Shown one piece after another: positions 43,483 to 51,535 of a stretch of 64,000 nucleotides of DNA. Both the position numbers and the translations under genes were made by a program. Origin of the DNA: Dactylosporangium sp. AC04546 (lineage in GTDB: Bacteria; Actinomycetota; Actinomycetes; Mycobacteriales; Micromonosporaceae); the NCBI RefSeq assembly GCF_022095675.1, contig NZ_JAHYSG010000002.1, positions 217,151 to 281,150 on the forward strand. The letters run 5' to 3'. The first letter of the stretch is position 1. Each line of letters starts with the position of its first letter. Under the pieces are notes generated by a model. It did not search any database, was not told where the DNA came from, and saw only the letters and a program-made list of their open reading frames with translations.

Positions 43483-43890
43483 TCAGTCTGTCCGACGGGC
43501 CGCGACCGACGTCGGGGTGAGCTCCACTGCGACGGGCGGTGTGCGACGAACCGCGCCGGGGCGTCGTGGCGCCCGGCGGCCGATCGCCGGACGTCGCGGT
43601 GAGAGCAGCGTCAGGGCGTGCACGCATGCGGGTTGGTGCTGTGACGGGCGAGCGGTCGCGGCGAGCGCGAGCAGGGTCTGCCATGTAACGCGGGAGTATC
43701 GGCTGAGTCCCGCGTGTGACGCGGGGATGTCGAGACCACGCAGGTCGGCGACGGCGGCGATCCTCGCCGCGGTCGACAGGACGAGGTCGCGCCAGGCCCG
43801 GTAGCCGTCCGCGTCGCCGGCGCGGGGAGGCTCGGGGAGCAGGTCTGCCGCACGTCTGGCTAGTTCGGTCGCGTCATGCACGTTCAGCAT
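43483..43890 (-). CDS. Hypothetical protein, paralog of 41026-41451
   Basis: A 135-residue helical protein: ATELARRAADLLPEPPRAGD, YRAWRDLVLSTAARIAAVAD, SRVTWQTLLALAATARPSQ, then a basic Arg/Pro-rich tail from about residue 98. ATG 43890 has a good GGGAGGA site. It shares its core pattern with the protein at 41026-41451 and is divergent from the HTH protein at 44001, with 110 bases between them that contain the conserved inverted repeat. No known domain is recognised. The basic tail might bind nucleic acid. Confidence 0.65.
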   Translation of the reverse strand: MLNVHDATELARRAADLLPEPPRAGDADGYRAWRDLVLSTAARIAAVADLRGLDIPASHAGLSRYSRVTWQTLLALAATARPSQHQPACVHALTLLSPRRPAIGRRAPRRPGAVRRTPPVAVELTPTSVAARRTD

Positions 43891-43954
43891 TTCGATCCTC
43901 CCGAGCCTTCTTGTGTTACTCCCGTCACGACACCGTAGGCGCTCCGTCGAGCGT

Positions 43955-43975
43955 CGTCAAGCGACGCTATTGACG
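43955..43975. promoter_or_regulatory. Conserved operator-like inverted repeat, copy 1
   Basis: CGTCAA (43955-43960), nine bases GCGACGCTA, TTGACG (43970-43975). The same 21-bp site with one change in the middle precedes the paralogous gene at 48267. It lies 25 bases before the ATG at 44001, overlapping where the -35 region would be, as expected for a repressor or autoregulator. The nearby 43890 gene could be controlled from it too. Confidence 0.75.
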
Positions 43976-43984
43976 CGACCGCGA

Positions 43985-43990
43985 TACACT
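43985..43990 (+). promoter_or_regulatory. -10 element TACACT of a leaderless promoter, copy 1
   Basis: TACACT (43985-43990) sits exactly 10 bases before the ATG at 44001. No ribosome site lies between. The paralog at 48267 has TACACT at exactly the same distance. Transcription would start at or next to the A of the ATG, giving a leaderless mRNA, which actinobacteria translate well. Confidence 0.7.
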
Positions 43991-44000
43991 TCTCGGCACT

Positions 44001-45632
44001 ATGACCAGCCGCGACGAACACAAGATCTCCGAGGCGTTGGAGCGCCTGGCCCTGGCCCTCGGCGAGAGTGGCGCTGTGCCCGTCGCGGAGCTGGTCCGGG
44101 CGCTGGAGCGCGCCGCCGAGCGGCTGCGGACCCGGACCGTCAACGTCGAGCTCCCCACCGATCTGGTCACCCAGGCGGAGGCCTCGCGGGCCATCGGTGT
44201 AAGCCGTCAGGCCGTCAACCAGTGGGTACGCAGCGGTGTCCTGCCTTCCTACGTCCGCGGTGGCGCCCCCGAGGTCTCGCTGTCCGAGGTGGCCATCGCG
44301 GCGAATCGGCGCTCGCGGGAGGTGCCCTTCTCCAACACCCGCCGGCGAGAGCTGACCGACTTCCTCGCACTGATCGAGGCGGGTCCCACCGGCCGAGTCG
44401 CGCGCGACATCCGCGACGCCATCGAGGACGAGTCGTTCTCGGGCCGCTCGCAGGACCAGTCCCGCGTGCTGCGCGAGTTCGTCATCGCGTCGATGGGGAT
44501 CGGCGACGAGCAGCACGAGTTCAACGCCGCGGGCGTCAAGCTGCTGGCCGACCTGGATCCCCGATTCGAGGTCGACCGGGCCGGCGCGTTCGGTCAGCTG
44601 GCGGACTCGCTGGGTCTGCTGGTGAGGTCCGCGCAGGGTGCGGTCGGGTTCGACTCCCCGGCGACGGCGATCCTGAGCCTGCTCGGGGCCGCGACCATCG
44701 GCGCGCTCTACGAGGGCGACGACGCGGACGCGGGCCGGGCGATCGCACACGCCGCCGCCGAGGTGTGGGGGGTCGAGTGGCCGATCCGGCTGCACGACGC
44801 GGCATTCCACGTCGGGCAGCTGCGGCCCACTCCCCTGACGCGGTACACGGCCTCGCTGACGTATCTGGACAAGAACCGCTTCCTCCGCCAGGCACAGTCG
44901 TCCGGCGTGACGATCACCTACGCGCGTGGGCCGGGGGTCATCCTCCCTCAGCGGTTCTACGGCGGGCCGGTCCTGCGGGACATCCTGGCGAATCGCCGGG
45001 ATGCATCGGCGCCCTGGCGGTTCTCGAAGAAGTCTGCCGCGATCGGCCGGCCGGCGAAGCTCCCCAGCGGCGAGAGCCCGTTCCGTGCCTTCTACTACGA
45101 GTACGGACTGCTGGACAGCACGATCCACGGCATCCGGCGCTCCTGCTACTCCGCCACCGACGCCCGGCACGAGCTCCAGACGTACGCACGCTCGCTGTCG
45201 GCGCGGGAACGCAAGACCTATCTGCAGACCGCCGTCGAGACGCTGGCCCGGACGCTGAGCCAGCCGCACATCGAGCTCGCCGCGATCGACGAGCGGGACC
45301 GGTTCGACTGGTGGAAGGACCACATCATCGGGGCCTCGCCGCAGGAGATCCTGATCGGCCTCCGCGACGAGCAGGCCCGCAAGACCGCCCACGCCCTCCT
45401 GGTGCAGACGAGCATGCTGCCGGAGGTCGTCGAGGCCGCCGACGCCGACGGCTCGCTGCGCGACCGGCTGCGCATCTACGTCAAGAACCTCGAGTTCGAT
45501 GTCATCGAGGCCCGCTACCGCGACGACCTGCGGCTCAACGTTGCCCGGCTGGTCAAGCCCGGTGGGCAGGCGCTGAGCCGCGGCGAGGCCCTGGAGCGGG
45601 CCTCCGACGAGATCCGCACGCTGATGCGCTGA
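44001..45632 (+). CDS. 543-residue HTH protein of unrecognised family, paralog 1
   Basis: The N-terminus is helical (ALERLALALGESGAVPVAEL and on to about 45), followed by a MerR/excisionase-like HTH at about 57-86 (LVTQAEASRAIGVSRQAVNQ, WVRSGVLPSY). The remaining ~440 residues match no family I know. They are globular, rich in conserved-looking blocks (FDWWKDHIIGASPQEILIGL, RIYVKNLEFDVIEARYRDD) and free of membrane segments, Walker or protease motifs. The paralog at 48267-49913 matches along the full length. ATG 44001 follows a leaderless promoter. Likely a transcription factor with a large sensor or catalytic domain (inference). Confidence 0.85.
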   Translation: MTSRDEHKISEALERLALALGESGAVPVAELVRALERAAERLRTRTVNVELPTDLVTQAEASRAIGVSRQAVNQWVRSGVLPSYVRGGAPEVSLSEVAIAANRRSREVPFSNTRRRELTDFLALIEAGPTGRVARDIRDAIEDESFSGRSQDQSRVLREFVIASMGIGDEQHEFNAAGVKLLADLDPRFEVDRAGAFGQLADSLGLLVRSAQGAVGFDSPATAILSLLGAATIGALYEGDDADAGRAIAHAAAEVWGVEWPIRLHDAAFHVGQLRPTPLTRYTASLTYLDKNRFLRQAQSSGVTITYARGPGVILPQRFYGGPVLRDILANRRDASAPWRFSKKSAAIGRPAKLPSGESPFRAFYYEYGLLDSTIHGIRRSCYSATDARHELQTYARSLSARERKTYLQTAVETLARTLSQPHIELAAIDERDRFDWWKDHIIGASPQEILIGLRDEQARKTAHALLVQTSMLPEVVEAADADGSLRDRLRIYVKNLEFDVIEARYRDDLRLNVARLVKPGGQALSRGEALERASDEIRTLMR

Positions 45633-45646
45633 CGTGGCGCAGGGGT

Positions 45647-45670
45647 GGCGTGATCCGCCTGATCAGCGCC
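45647..45670. terminator. Small hairpin between convergent genes
   Basis: GGCGTGATC (45647-45655), a five-base loop, then GATCAGCGCC (45661-45670), which pair with a one-base bulge. It lies between the stops of the HTH protein (45632) and the P450 (45677). Confidence 0.5.
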
Positions 45671-45676
45671 GCGGGC

Positions 45677-46894
45677 CTACGACCGAACGCGCGGTCCTGG
45701 TGTGAAGGTCGCCGGCACGGACGCCGGCCCCAGCACCGAAGGCGCAATCGGGGAGCGCCGGTACTGTACCGGACCGGCAAGCTGGATGTCCGGCATCCTC
45801 TGCATGATTGCCTGGAAGATCAAGGTGAGCTCGAGCCGCGCGAGGTGCGAGCCGAGGCAGAAGTGCCGGCCCGCGCCGAACGCCAGGTGCGGGTTCGGCG
45901 ACCTGCGGATCTCGAAGACATCCGGATGCACGAAGGCCTCGGGGTCGCGGTTGGCCGCGGCGTAGTACGAGACGACCTTCTGCCCTTTGCCGATCTTCTG
46001 GCCGGCGATCTCGGTGTCTCTGGTCGCTGTCCGACGCTGGTAGAGGATCGGGGTCGACCAGCGCAGGATCTCCTCGACCGCGCCGGCGATGAGGCTGGGG
46101 TCGTCGAGCAGCAGCCTTCGCTGCTCCGGAAACTCGAAGAACGCCGCCATGCCCGCGCCGACCACGTTGCGGGTCGTGTCGCTGCCCGCGGCGACCAGGA
46201 GCAGGAAGTCCATCGAGAACTGCGTCAGGTCCATGGGAATGTCGCCGACGGTGGCGTACGCCAGCCGGCCGAGCAGGTCGTCGGAGGGCGCGGTCCGCCG
46301 CTGCTCCCACGCGGCCGAGGCGTGCCGGAACATCGTCCGGACCGCCTCCAGCCCCGGGCCCTCCTCCTTGCTGCCGCCGCGGGTGAGGACGTCCGCCGCG
46401 TCGCAGAGCTCGATGGCTTCGGGCCGGGAAAGACCCAGCAGGTCGGCTGTCACGTACGACGCGAGCTTCTGGCCCAGGTCGCTGGTGATGTCACACTCGC
46501 CGGTCTCGACAACCTCGTCGATGATCTCGTCGACGAGGATCTGGAGTTGGTCGCGCATGCCGCGGACCGGGATCGGGTTGAGCTCCACGCCCAGGGTCCT
46601 GCGGTGTGCCGTGTGATGCGGAGGATCGGACATCAGCAGATGCTTGGCGGTCCCGGTGTCGGACATCGAGACCGTGTCGACGATGACGGTCGAGGGCTCG
46701 GACGAGAATGTCTCCGAGTCGACCTCCACCGCCTTCACGTCCCGGTGCCGGGTCAGCGCCCAGTAGCCCGGGCCACCGTCCGGCTCCGCATGCCAGTGGA
46801 TCGGATCGTGCTCGCGTAACCACCGAAGATGGCGGTGTGGCACGCCGTCCAGGTAGAGGGCCGGGTCAAGAAGGTTGGGGCTGGTTGTGATCAC
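45677..46894 (-). CDS. Cytochrome P450
   Basis: A 405-residue soluble P450 with I-helix LLVAAGSDTTRNVV (the canonical AGxDT acid/alcohol pair), K-helix EEILRWSTP, and heme loop FGAGRHFCLGSHLARLE. The N-terminal HxxxH-type stretch SDPPHHTAHRRTL is typical of the CYP142/CYP125-like group that attacks steroid side chains and other terpenoids, but subfamily assignment needs an alignment. GTG 46894 has AAGGAG upstream. It stands alone, separated by 538 bases from the CMD-family gene, and no ferredoxin is adjacent. Confidence 0.94.
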   Translation of the reverse strand: MITTSPNLLDPALYLDGVPHRHLRWLREHDPIHWHAEPDGGPGYWALTRHRDVKAVEVDSETFSSEPSTVIVDTVSMSDTGTAKHLLMSDPPHHTAHRRTLGVELNPIPVRGMRDQLQILVDEIIDEVVETGECDITSDLGQKLASYVTADLLGLSRPEAIELCDAADVLTRGGSKEEGPGLEAVRTMFRHASAAWEQRRTAPSDDLLGRLAYATVGDIPMDLTQFSMDFLLLVAAGSDTTRNVVGAGMAAFFEFPEQRRLLLDDPSLIAGAVEEILRWSTPILYQRRTATRDTEIAGQKIGKGQKVVSYYAAANRDPEAFVHPDVFEIRRSPNPHLAFGAGRHFCLGSHLARLELTLIFQAIMQRMPDIQLAGPVQYRRSPIAPSVLGPASVPATFTPGPRVRS

Positions 46895-47432
46895 TATTCT
46901 CCTTGATGGTCATCTCGCCGAGCGCGAAGGTCCGCGGGATGACCTCGTCGAGTTGAGGGCTTCCGGCGGCGGTAGCGCCCCAGGATGGTCTGCGCGCCAG
47001 CGTGCAGCGGTGATGATGCGCGACCGTTGAGGCCGAACGTCGGCATCATGTCGCCAAAGGATCCCGCAATAGTGTCTAAGTTATGACACTCCTATGAAAT
47101 AGCTATGGTAGGAATCGCCCAGGTCACATGTCAAGGACGACCTGGGCGGTGCCGGTCAGCTCCGGCGAGACCTTCGACCCGCTCATGCCGACCGTTCCCG
47201 GACCGGGCTCCGCTTGCCGGGTCGCCACCGGCCGCTAGTATCGTGTTACTAATGTGTTTTGCTCGCCCAGTGCCGTGGCCGTGGGGGAACCGCTGTTGCG
47301 GGCCGGCACTCTTGAAGAGCCACGACGCTGATCCGCGCACGGCGGTCGATCACACCTCGCCGGTCCTCGAACGCTGACCTGGTCGCGTGTGGTCCTGCTG
47401 GCGGGCGCGCCATCAGCCGAAAGGAGCATCCT
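46895..47432. other. Long intergenic region with several inverted repeats
   Basis: No gene is seen in these 538 bases. AT-rich parts hold AGTGTC (47071-47076) paired with GACACT (47085-47090), AGCTATGGT at 47101-47109 (inverse of ACCATANYT), and TAGTA (47236-47240) paired with TACTA (47247-47251). These probably mark the P450 promoter (left part) and the CMD-gene promoter (right part). The sequence around 47130-47220 is GC-rich without clear features. Confidence 0.6.
47071..47090. promoter_or_regulatory. Inverted repeat AGTGTC-N8-GACACT
   Basis: Perfect 6-bp arms at 47071-47076 and 47085-47090 around TAAGTTAT, in an AT-rich patch 177 bases upstream of the P450 start. The right part (TTATGACA) echoes TTATGTC of the palindrome at 37889. 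Possibly an operator. Confidence 0.4.
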
Positions 47433-48203
47433 GTGGTCGTTCATGCAGGATCGGCCGAGCCCCGCCTGGGCTGGCACCTGCGGACCATCGAGCGCTGCCG
47501 GGCGCTCGACCCGGAGTTCACAGCGTCCGCCGAAGCGCTGTTCGGGCATCCGCACCGCGACGCATCCCTCAGCGGCCGCGCACGAGCGCTCGTCGTCCTG
47601 GCGGCCGAGGCCGTCATCCCGCAGGCCGACGAGGATCGGATGGCGGCCGCCATCGGCTGGGCGGCGGCCGAGGGCGCAACCGTCGACGAGGTGATGTGCG
47701 TTCTGGAGATCGCCTGCTCCATCGGTCTGCACACGGTGTCGGTCGGTCTCCCGATCCTCCTCGAGGAAATGGCGAAGCAGGGTATCGACCTGCCTGCCGA
47801 GACGCCGCGACATGCCGAGTTGAAGGAACGCATCGAGACGACCGGCCCGCGGCCACGCCCGCTCAACTCGATCTATGCGGCGATCCTACGGATGGACCCG
47901 GACTACTTCGCGCATCGCATCCGCTTCATCGACCTGCCGTGGGAACGGCTGGAGGTGCTGGATCCGGCAGTCAAGCACCTTGTCTCCATCGCGATCGACG
48001 CCGTCAGCCCTCAGCACTACGTCGACGGTCTGCGCAAGCACATCCATGAGGCGCTCCAGATCGGCGTCGCGCCCCGCGCGATCCTCGAGGTTCTGCAGCT
48101 CGCCTCGGTCACGGGCCTGCGTACCCTCGACGTCGGCCTACCCTTGGTGGACAGAGCGTTCCCGCCAGCAGCTCGCGCTCCAGGCCGTCGAAACCCGGAA
48201 TGA
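47433..48203 (+). CDS. Carboxymuconolactone decarboxylase-like (AhpD-fold) protein, duplicated
   Basis: A 256-residue protein with two AhpD/CMD-like helical repeats. The first carries VMCVLEIACSIGLHTVSVGLP and the second AILEVLQLASVTGLRTLDVGLP at the same place, so the gene arose by internal duplication. The first keeps Cys and His; the second has lost both (Val and Arg). Members act as decarboxylases or peroxidase partners, but a large share have no known role. GTG 47433 follows AAAGGAG. It lies 63 bases upstream of the HTH paralog at 48267, on the same strand, which has its own leaderless promoter. Confidence 0.82.
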   Translation: MVVHAGSAEPRLGWHLRTIERCRALDPEFTASAEALFGHPHRDASLSGRARALVVLAAEAVIPQADEDRMAAAIGWAAAEGATVDEVMCVLEIACSIGLHTVSVGLPILLEEMAKQGIDLPAETPRHAELKERIETTGPRPRPLNSIYAAILRMDPDYFAHRIRFIDLPWERLEVLDPAVKHLVSIAIDAVSPQHYVDGLRKHIHEALQIGVAPRAILEVLQLASVTGLRTLDVGLPLVDRAFPPAARAPGRRNPE

Positions 48204-48222
48204 GGCCCACCGTCGGGGGTTA

Positions 48223-48243
48223 CGTCAAGCGATGCTATTGACG
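48223..48243. promoter_or_regulatory. Conserved operator-like inverted repeat, copy 2
   Basis: CGTCAA (48223-48228), GCGATGCTA, TTGACG (48238-48243): the same site as at 43955-43975 with one C/T change in the centre. It lies 23 bases before the ATG at 48267. Flanking DNA on either side differs between the two loci, so the site itself appears to be under selection. Confidence 0.75.
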
Positions 48244-48250
48244 ATGCCCG

Positions 48251-48256
48251 TACACT
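48251..48256 (+). promoter_or_regulatory. -10 element TACACT of a leaderless promoter, copy 2
   Basis: TACACT (48251-48256) is followed after exactly 10 bases by ATG 48267, as at the other paralog. Both genes also share GGCACTATGAC around the start. No ribosome site is present. Confidence 0.7.
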
Positions 48257-48266
48257 CTGGGGCACT

Positions 48267-49913
48267 ATGACGAGCAATCCCGAGGACTCGATCTCCACGG
48301 CGCTGGAGCGGCTGGCCCTGACACTCGGCGAGAGCGGAGCGGTGCCGGTGCCGGAGCTCGTCCGGGCGCTGGAGCGCGCGGCGGAGCGGCTGCGCACCCG
48401 CAACGTCAGCGAAGAAGCGCCCACGGATCTGGTGACCCAGGCGGAGGCCGCCCGGGCGATCGGGGTGAGCCGCCAGGCGGTGAACCAATGGGTCCGCAAC
48501 GGGGTGCTGCGCGCATACGTCCGGTCCGGCGCGAGCAGCCGCTACGGGCCCGAGGTGTCCCTGTCGGAGGTCGCCATCGCGGCCAACCGCCGATCGCGTG
48601 AGGTCCCGTTTGCGCAGGGCCGCCGCCGCGAGCTGCTCGACTTCCTCGGGCTGATCGAGCGTGCCTCGACCGCGTCGATCGTGCGCGACATCCGCGACTC
48701 CATCGAGGACGACTCGTTCTCCGGCCGGTCGCAGGACCAGTTGCGGGTCCTGCGCGAGTTCGTCATCGCCTCGATGGGTGTCGGCGACCAGCAGCACGAG
48801 TTCAACGCGGCCGGGGTCAAGCTACTGGCCGACCTGGATCCGCGGTTCGAGGTCGACCGCACCAGCCCGTTCGGCCGGCTCGCCGAGTCGCTCGGCCTGC
48901 TGATCAGATCGGCACACGGCGCAGCCGGATTCGACTCCCCGGCCGCCGCGGTGCTGGGCCTGCTCGGTGCCGGTACCGTCGGCGCGCTCTACGACGGTGA
49001 TGACGCCGACTGCGGGCGGGAGATCGCCCACGCCGCGCAGGAGGTGTGGGGGCACGAGTGGCCGCTGCGGCTGTACGACGTCGCCTTCCACGTGGGTCAG
49101 TTGCGCCCGACGCCGCTGACCCGCTACACGGCGTCGCTCACCTACCTCGACTACAACCGGTTCCTGCGTCAGGCGCAGTCGTCCGGCGTCACCATCGCGT
49201 ACGCCCGCGGCCCCGGCGTGATCCTTCCGCAGCGCTGCTACGGCGCGCCGATCCTGCGCGACATCCTCGACGGGCGCCGCGACGACTCGACGACGTGGCG
49301 GTTCTCCCAGAAGGCCGCCACGACCGGCCGGCCGGCTCAGCTACCCAGCGGCGAGAGCCCGTTCCGCGCCTTCCACTACGAGCACGGACTGCTCGACACC
49401 ACCATCCACGGCATCCGGCGCTACTGCTTTCCGGCCGTCGACGCCGGCCAGGAGCTGCGGTCCTACGCGCGGTCGCTGTCGGCGACCGAACGCAGGACGT
49501 ACCTCCAGTGCGCGGTCGACACGCTGGCCCGCACCCTCAGCCAGCCGCACATCGAGCTCGCCGTCATCGACGAGCAGGAGCACTTCGACTGGTGGAAGGA
49601 CCACATCATCCGGGCCTCGCCACGGGAGATCCTGATCGGTCTGCGTGACGAACGCTCCCGCCGGACGGCACACGCGCTGCTCGTGGAGACCAGCATGCTG
49701 CCCGAGGTCGTGGAGGCCGCCGACTCCGACGGTTCGCTGCGCGACCGCCTCCGTATCTACGTCAAGAACCTCGAGTTCGACGTGATCGACGCCCGCTACC
49801 GCGACGACATCCGCCGCGGTGTCGCGCGGGTCGTCAAGCATGGCGGGCAGGCCCTTCCCCGCGACGAGAGCCTCGCGCTCGCCACGGAGGAGATCCGCAC
49901 CTTCATGCGCTGA
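48267..49913 (+). CDS. 548-residue HTH protein of unrecognised family, paralog 2
   Basis: Full-length homolog of the protein at 44001-45632, with a five-residue insertion after the HTH (SGASSRYGPEVSLSE). The HTH recognition region (TQAEAARAIGVSRQAVNQWV) is nearly identical, and the central and C-terminal blocks (FSGRSQDQLRVLREFVIASM, FDWWKDHIIRASPREILIGL) are strongly conserved. If the HTH is so alike, both proteins probably bind the same site, and that site is plausibly the shared inverted repeat. No downstream effector gene is coupled to it. Function unknown. Confidence 0.85.
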   Translation: MTSNPEDSISTALERLALTLGESGAVPVPELVRALERAAERLRTRNVSEEAPTDLVTQAEAARAIGVSRQAVNQWVRNGVLRAYVRSGASSRYGPEVSLSEVAIAANRRSREVPFAQGRRRELLDFLGLIERASTASIVRDIRDSIEDDSFSGRSQDQLRVLREFVIASMGVGDQQHEFNAAGVKLLADLDPRFEVDRTSPFGRLAESLGLLIRSAHGAAGFDSPAAAVLGLLGAGTVGALYDGDDADCGREIAHAAQEVWGHEWPLRLYDVAFHVGQLRPTPLTRYTASLTYLDYNRFLRQAQSSGVTIAYARGPGVILPQRCYGAPILRDILDGRRDDSTTWRFSQKAATTGRPAQLPSGESPFRAFHYEHGLLDTTIHGIRRYCFPAVDAGQELRSYARSLSATERRTYLQCAVDTLARTLSQPHIELAVIDEQEHFDWWKDHIIRASPREILIGLRDERSRRTAHALLVETSMLPEVVEAADSDGSLRDRLRIYVKNLEFDVIDARYRDDIRRGVARVVKHGGQALPRDESLALATEEIRTFMR

Positions 49914-50252
49914 GCCTGCGGCGCCTAGCATCATTTACCCAGATTCCAGCACAATTAGGAACTGGCGAGAGCCGTCCGTTCCGGCTGCGCGCACGCCCGT
50001 AAGTCCGCGCGGCTGAGGCGCTCCTCGACCGGGCCCGCGCGCGGCAGCACCCTCCCAGGATCCGGTGACGGGTGACCCTCGGCGGAGGTCACCGGTCGTT
50101 CTGGCGCGGGGTCTTGACCCGCCGGGTCTCGTTTGCGTTGCTCTCGTGTTCTAGCCTTGGCCTAGTAATGGACAAATGCTGTGGCGCTTGGTCTACTTGC
50201 TCGGTCAGCTGCCCGTCAGACGGCGGGGTTCGGCATCACACTAGGAGCACAG
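49914..50252. other. Intergenic region upstream of the substrate-binding lipoprotein
   Basis: No gene is seen in 339 bases. There is a hairpin CCGGTGAC (50062-50069) / GTCACCGG (50088-50095), which overlaps a competing stem GGTGACC / GGTCACC (50071-50093). There is also a near-palindrome around CTAGCC-TT-GGCCTAG (50151-50165). The AT-richer end (50140-50180) is the likely promoter region. Confidence 0.5.
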
Positions 50253-51521
50253 GTGTTACGCAGTCTTCACGCTCACAAGCGGGCAACGCGGCTCGCCGCT
50301 TTCGGTGCAGCCGCCTGTCTGGCATTGACCGCATGCGGCAACGACGGCAACGCGTCGTCCGACGACGCGGGGAACGGCAGCAACCTCACCGGGGAACCGA
50401 TCAAGATCGGCTATGCCGCCTCGCAGTCCGGCGCGCAGGCGACCAACGGCCTCACCGGCGCCGGTGTGGCGAAGGCCTGGGCGAAGTACACGAACGCCAA
50501 CGGCGGCATCGCCGGGCACCCGGTCGAGTTCGACATCGTGGACACCAAGAACACCGTTCCGGGAGCCACCTCGGTGGTGCAGAAGTTCCTCAACGACAAG
50601 ACGATCGACGCGATCCTGCTCACCGACCTGGTCGCCGAGGGCGCGATGGGCAAGATGCTCACGGACGTCAACACTCCCATCCTCAGCGGCGGCGGCTCGA
50701 GCGACCTGCTCTGGTCGACCGTGCCAGGGGTGTTCCAGCCCGTCTCCGGCTCCAACTACACGGTCAAGGCGTACGTCGAGGTCGCCAAGGCCGCCGGGGG
50801 CACCAAGTTCGCCTGGGCCGCCTGCGCCGAGGTGGCCGTCTGCCAGGAGAACGGCGGCAAGGCGATCGCGTACGCCAAACAGATCGGACTGGACACGGAG
50901 AACGTCCAGCTCTTCTCCGCGTCGGCCGCCAACTACACCGCCGAGTGCCTGTCGTACGTCAACAAAGGCGTCAACGTGATCGCGATGAACATCGGCATCG
51001 CGACCGGCGCCCGCGTGATGGCGGACTGCCTGCAGCAGGGCTACCGGGGCACCTGGTCGATGATGAACTCCGGCTTCGACCAGGCGAAGGTTGCCGCGGT
51101 CTCGGGTGCTCAGACCGCCGGCAGCACCCAGGGCTTCCCGTGGTGGGCCGACGACCCGAAGGTCGAGGCGTACCGCAGCGCGATGCAGAAGTACTCGCCG
51201 GACGTGCAGTGGCAGGGTGGCAACTCCACCTCCGTCTGGGCAATGCTCGAGCTGTTCAAGAAGGCGATGGAGACCGCCAAGCCGGCGACGATCGATCGAG
51301 CCAGCATCCTGGAGGCCATGTACACGGTCAAGGACGAGACGCTGGGCGGTCTGCTGCCTGAGCCGATCACCTTCACCAAGGGCAAGCCGTCCAAGCCCGT
51401 CTCGTGCAGCTGGCTGTTCACCTACAACGCCGGGGACAAGAACCCGAAGAGCATTGCGAACAAGGGCAAGCCGGGCAACGACGCCAGCGGGGACCTGGGC
51501 AGCACCTGCGTTGGGTACTGA
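50253..51521 (+). CDS. ABC transporter substrate-binding lipoprotein (LivJ/HAAT-like)
   Basis: A 422-residue periplasmic-type binding protein fold I receptor. The N-terminus has a basic start, a hydrophobic core AAFGAAACLALTAC and a lipobox ending at Cys28, so it is an exported lipoprotein. The mature part starts with IKIGYAASQSGAQATNGLTG and continues as a typical branched-chain amino acid/aromatic-acid receptor. GTG 50253 has AGGAG at 50243-50247. No permease or ATPase genes follow, and a terminator ends the gene at once, so it is an orphan receptor or works with transporters elsewhere. It may bind the aromatic or alicyclic acid degraded here (inference). Confidence 0.92.
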   Translation: MLRSLHAHKRATRLAAFGAAACLALTACGNDGNASSDDAGNGSNLTGEPIKIGYAASQSGAQATNGLTGAGVAKAWAKYTNANGGIAGHPVEFDIVDTKNTVPGATSVVQKFLNDKTIDAILLTDLVAEGAMGKMLTDVNTPILSGGGSSDLLWSTVPGVFQPVSGSNYTVKAYVEVAKAAGGTKFAWAACAEVAVCQENGGKAIAYAKQIGLDTENVQLFSASAANYTAECLSYVNKGVNVIAMNIGIATGARVMADCLQQGYRGTWSMMNSGFDQAKVAAVSGAQTAGSTQGFPWWADDPKVEAYRSAMQKYSPDVQWQGGNSTSVWAMLELFKKAMETAKPATIDRASILEAMYTVKDETLGGLLPEPITFTKGKPSKPVSCSWLFTYNAGDKNPKSIANKGKPGNDASGDLGSTCVGY

Positions 51522-51535
51522 CGCTCCGATCGTCC

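Noticed and set aside
43970..43990. TTGACG / TACACT as a normal -35/-10 pair
   Set aside because: The spacing is 9 bases in one locus and 7 in the other, far from 16-18. TTGACG is better explained as the right arm of the inverted repeat.
43913..46819. 968-codon plus-strand frame over the HTH gene and P450
   Set aside because: Composition is Arg/Gly/Pro shadow; the HTH gene in another frame has a precise paralog and conserved promoter, so this frame cannot be the real one.
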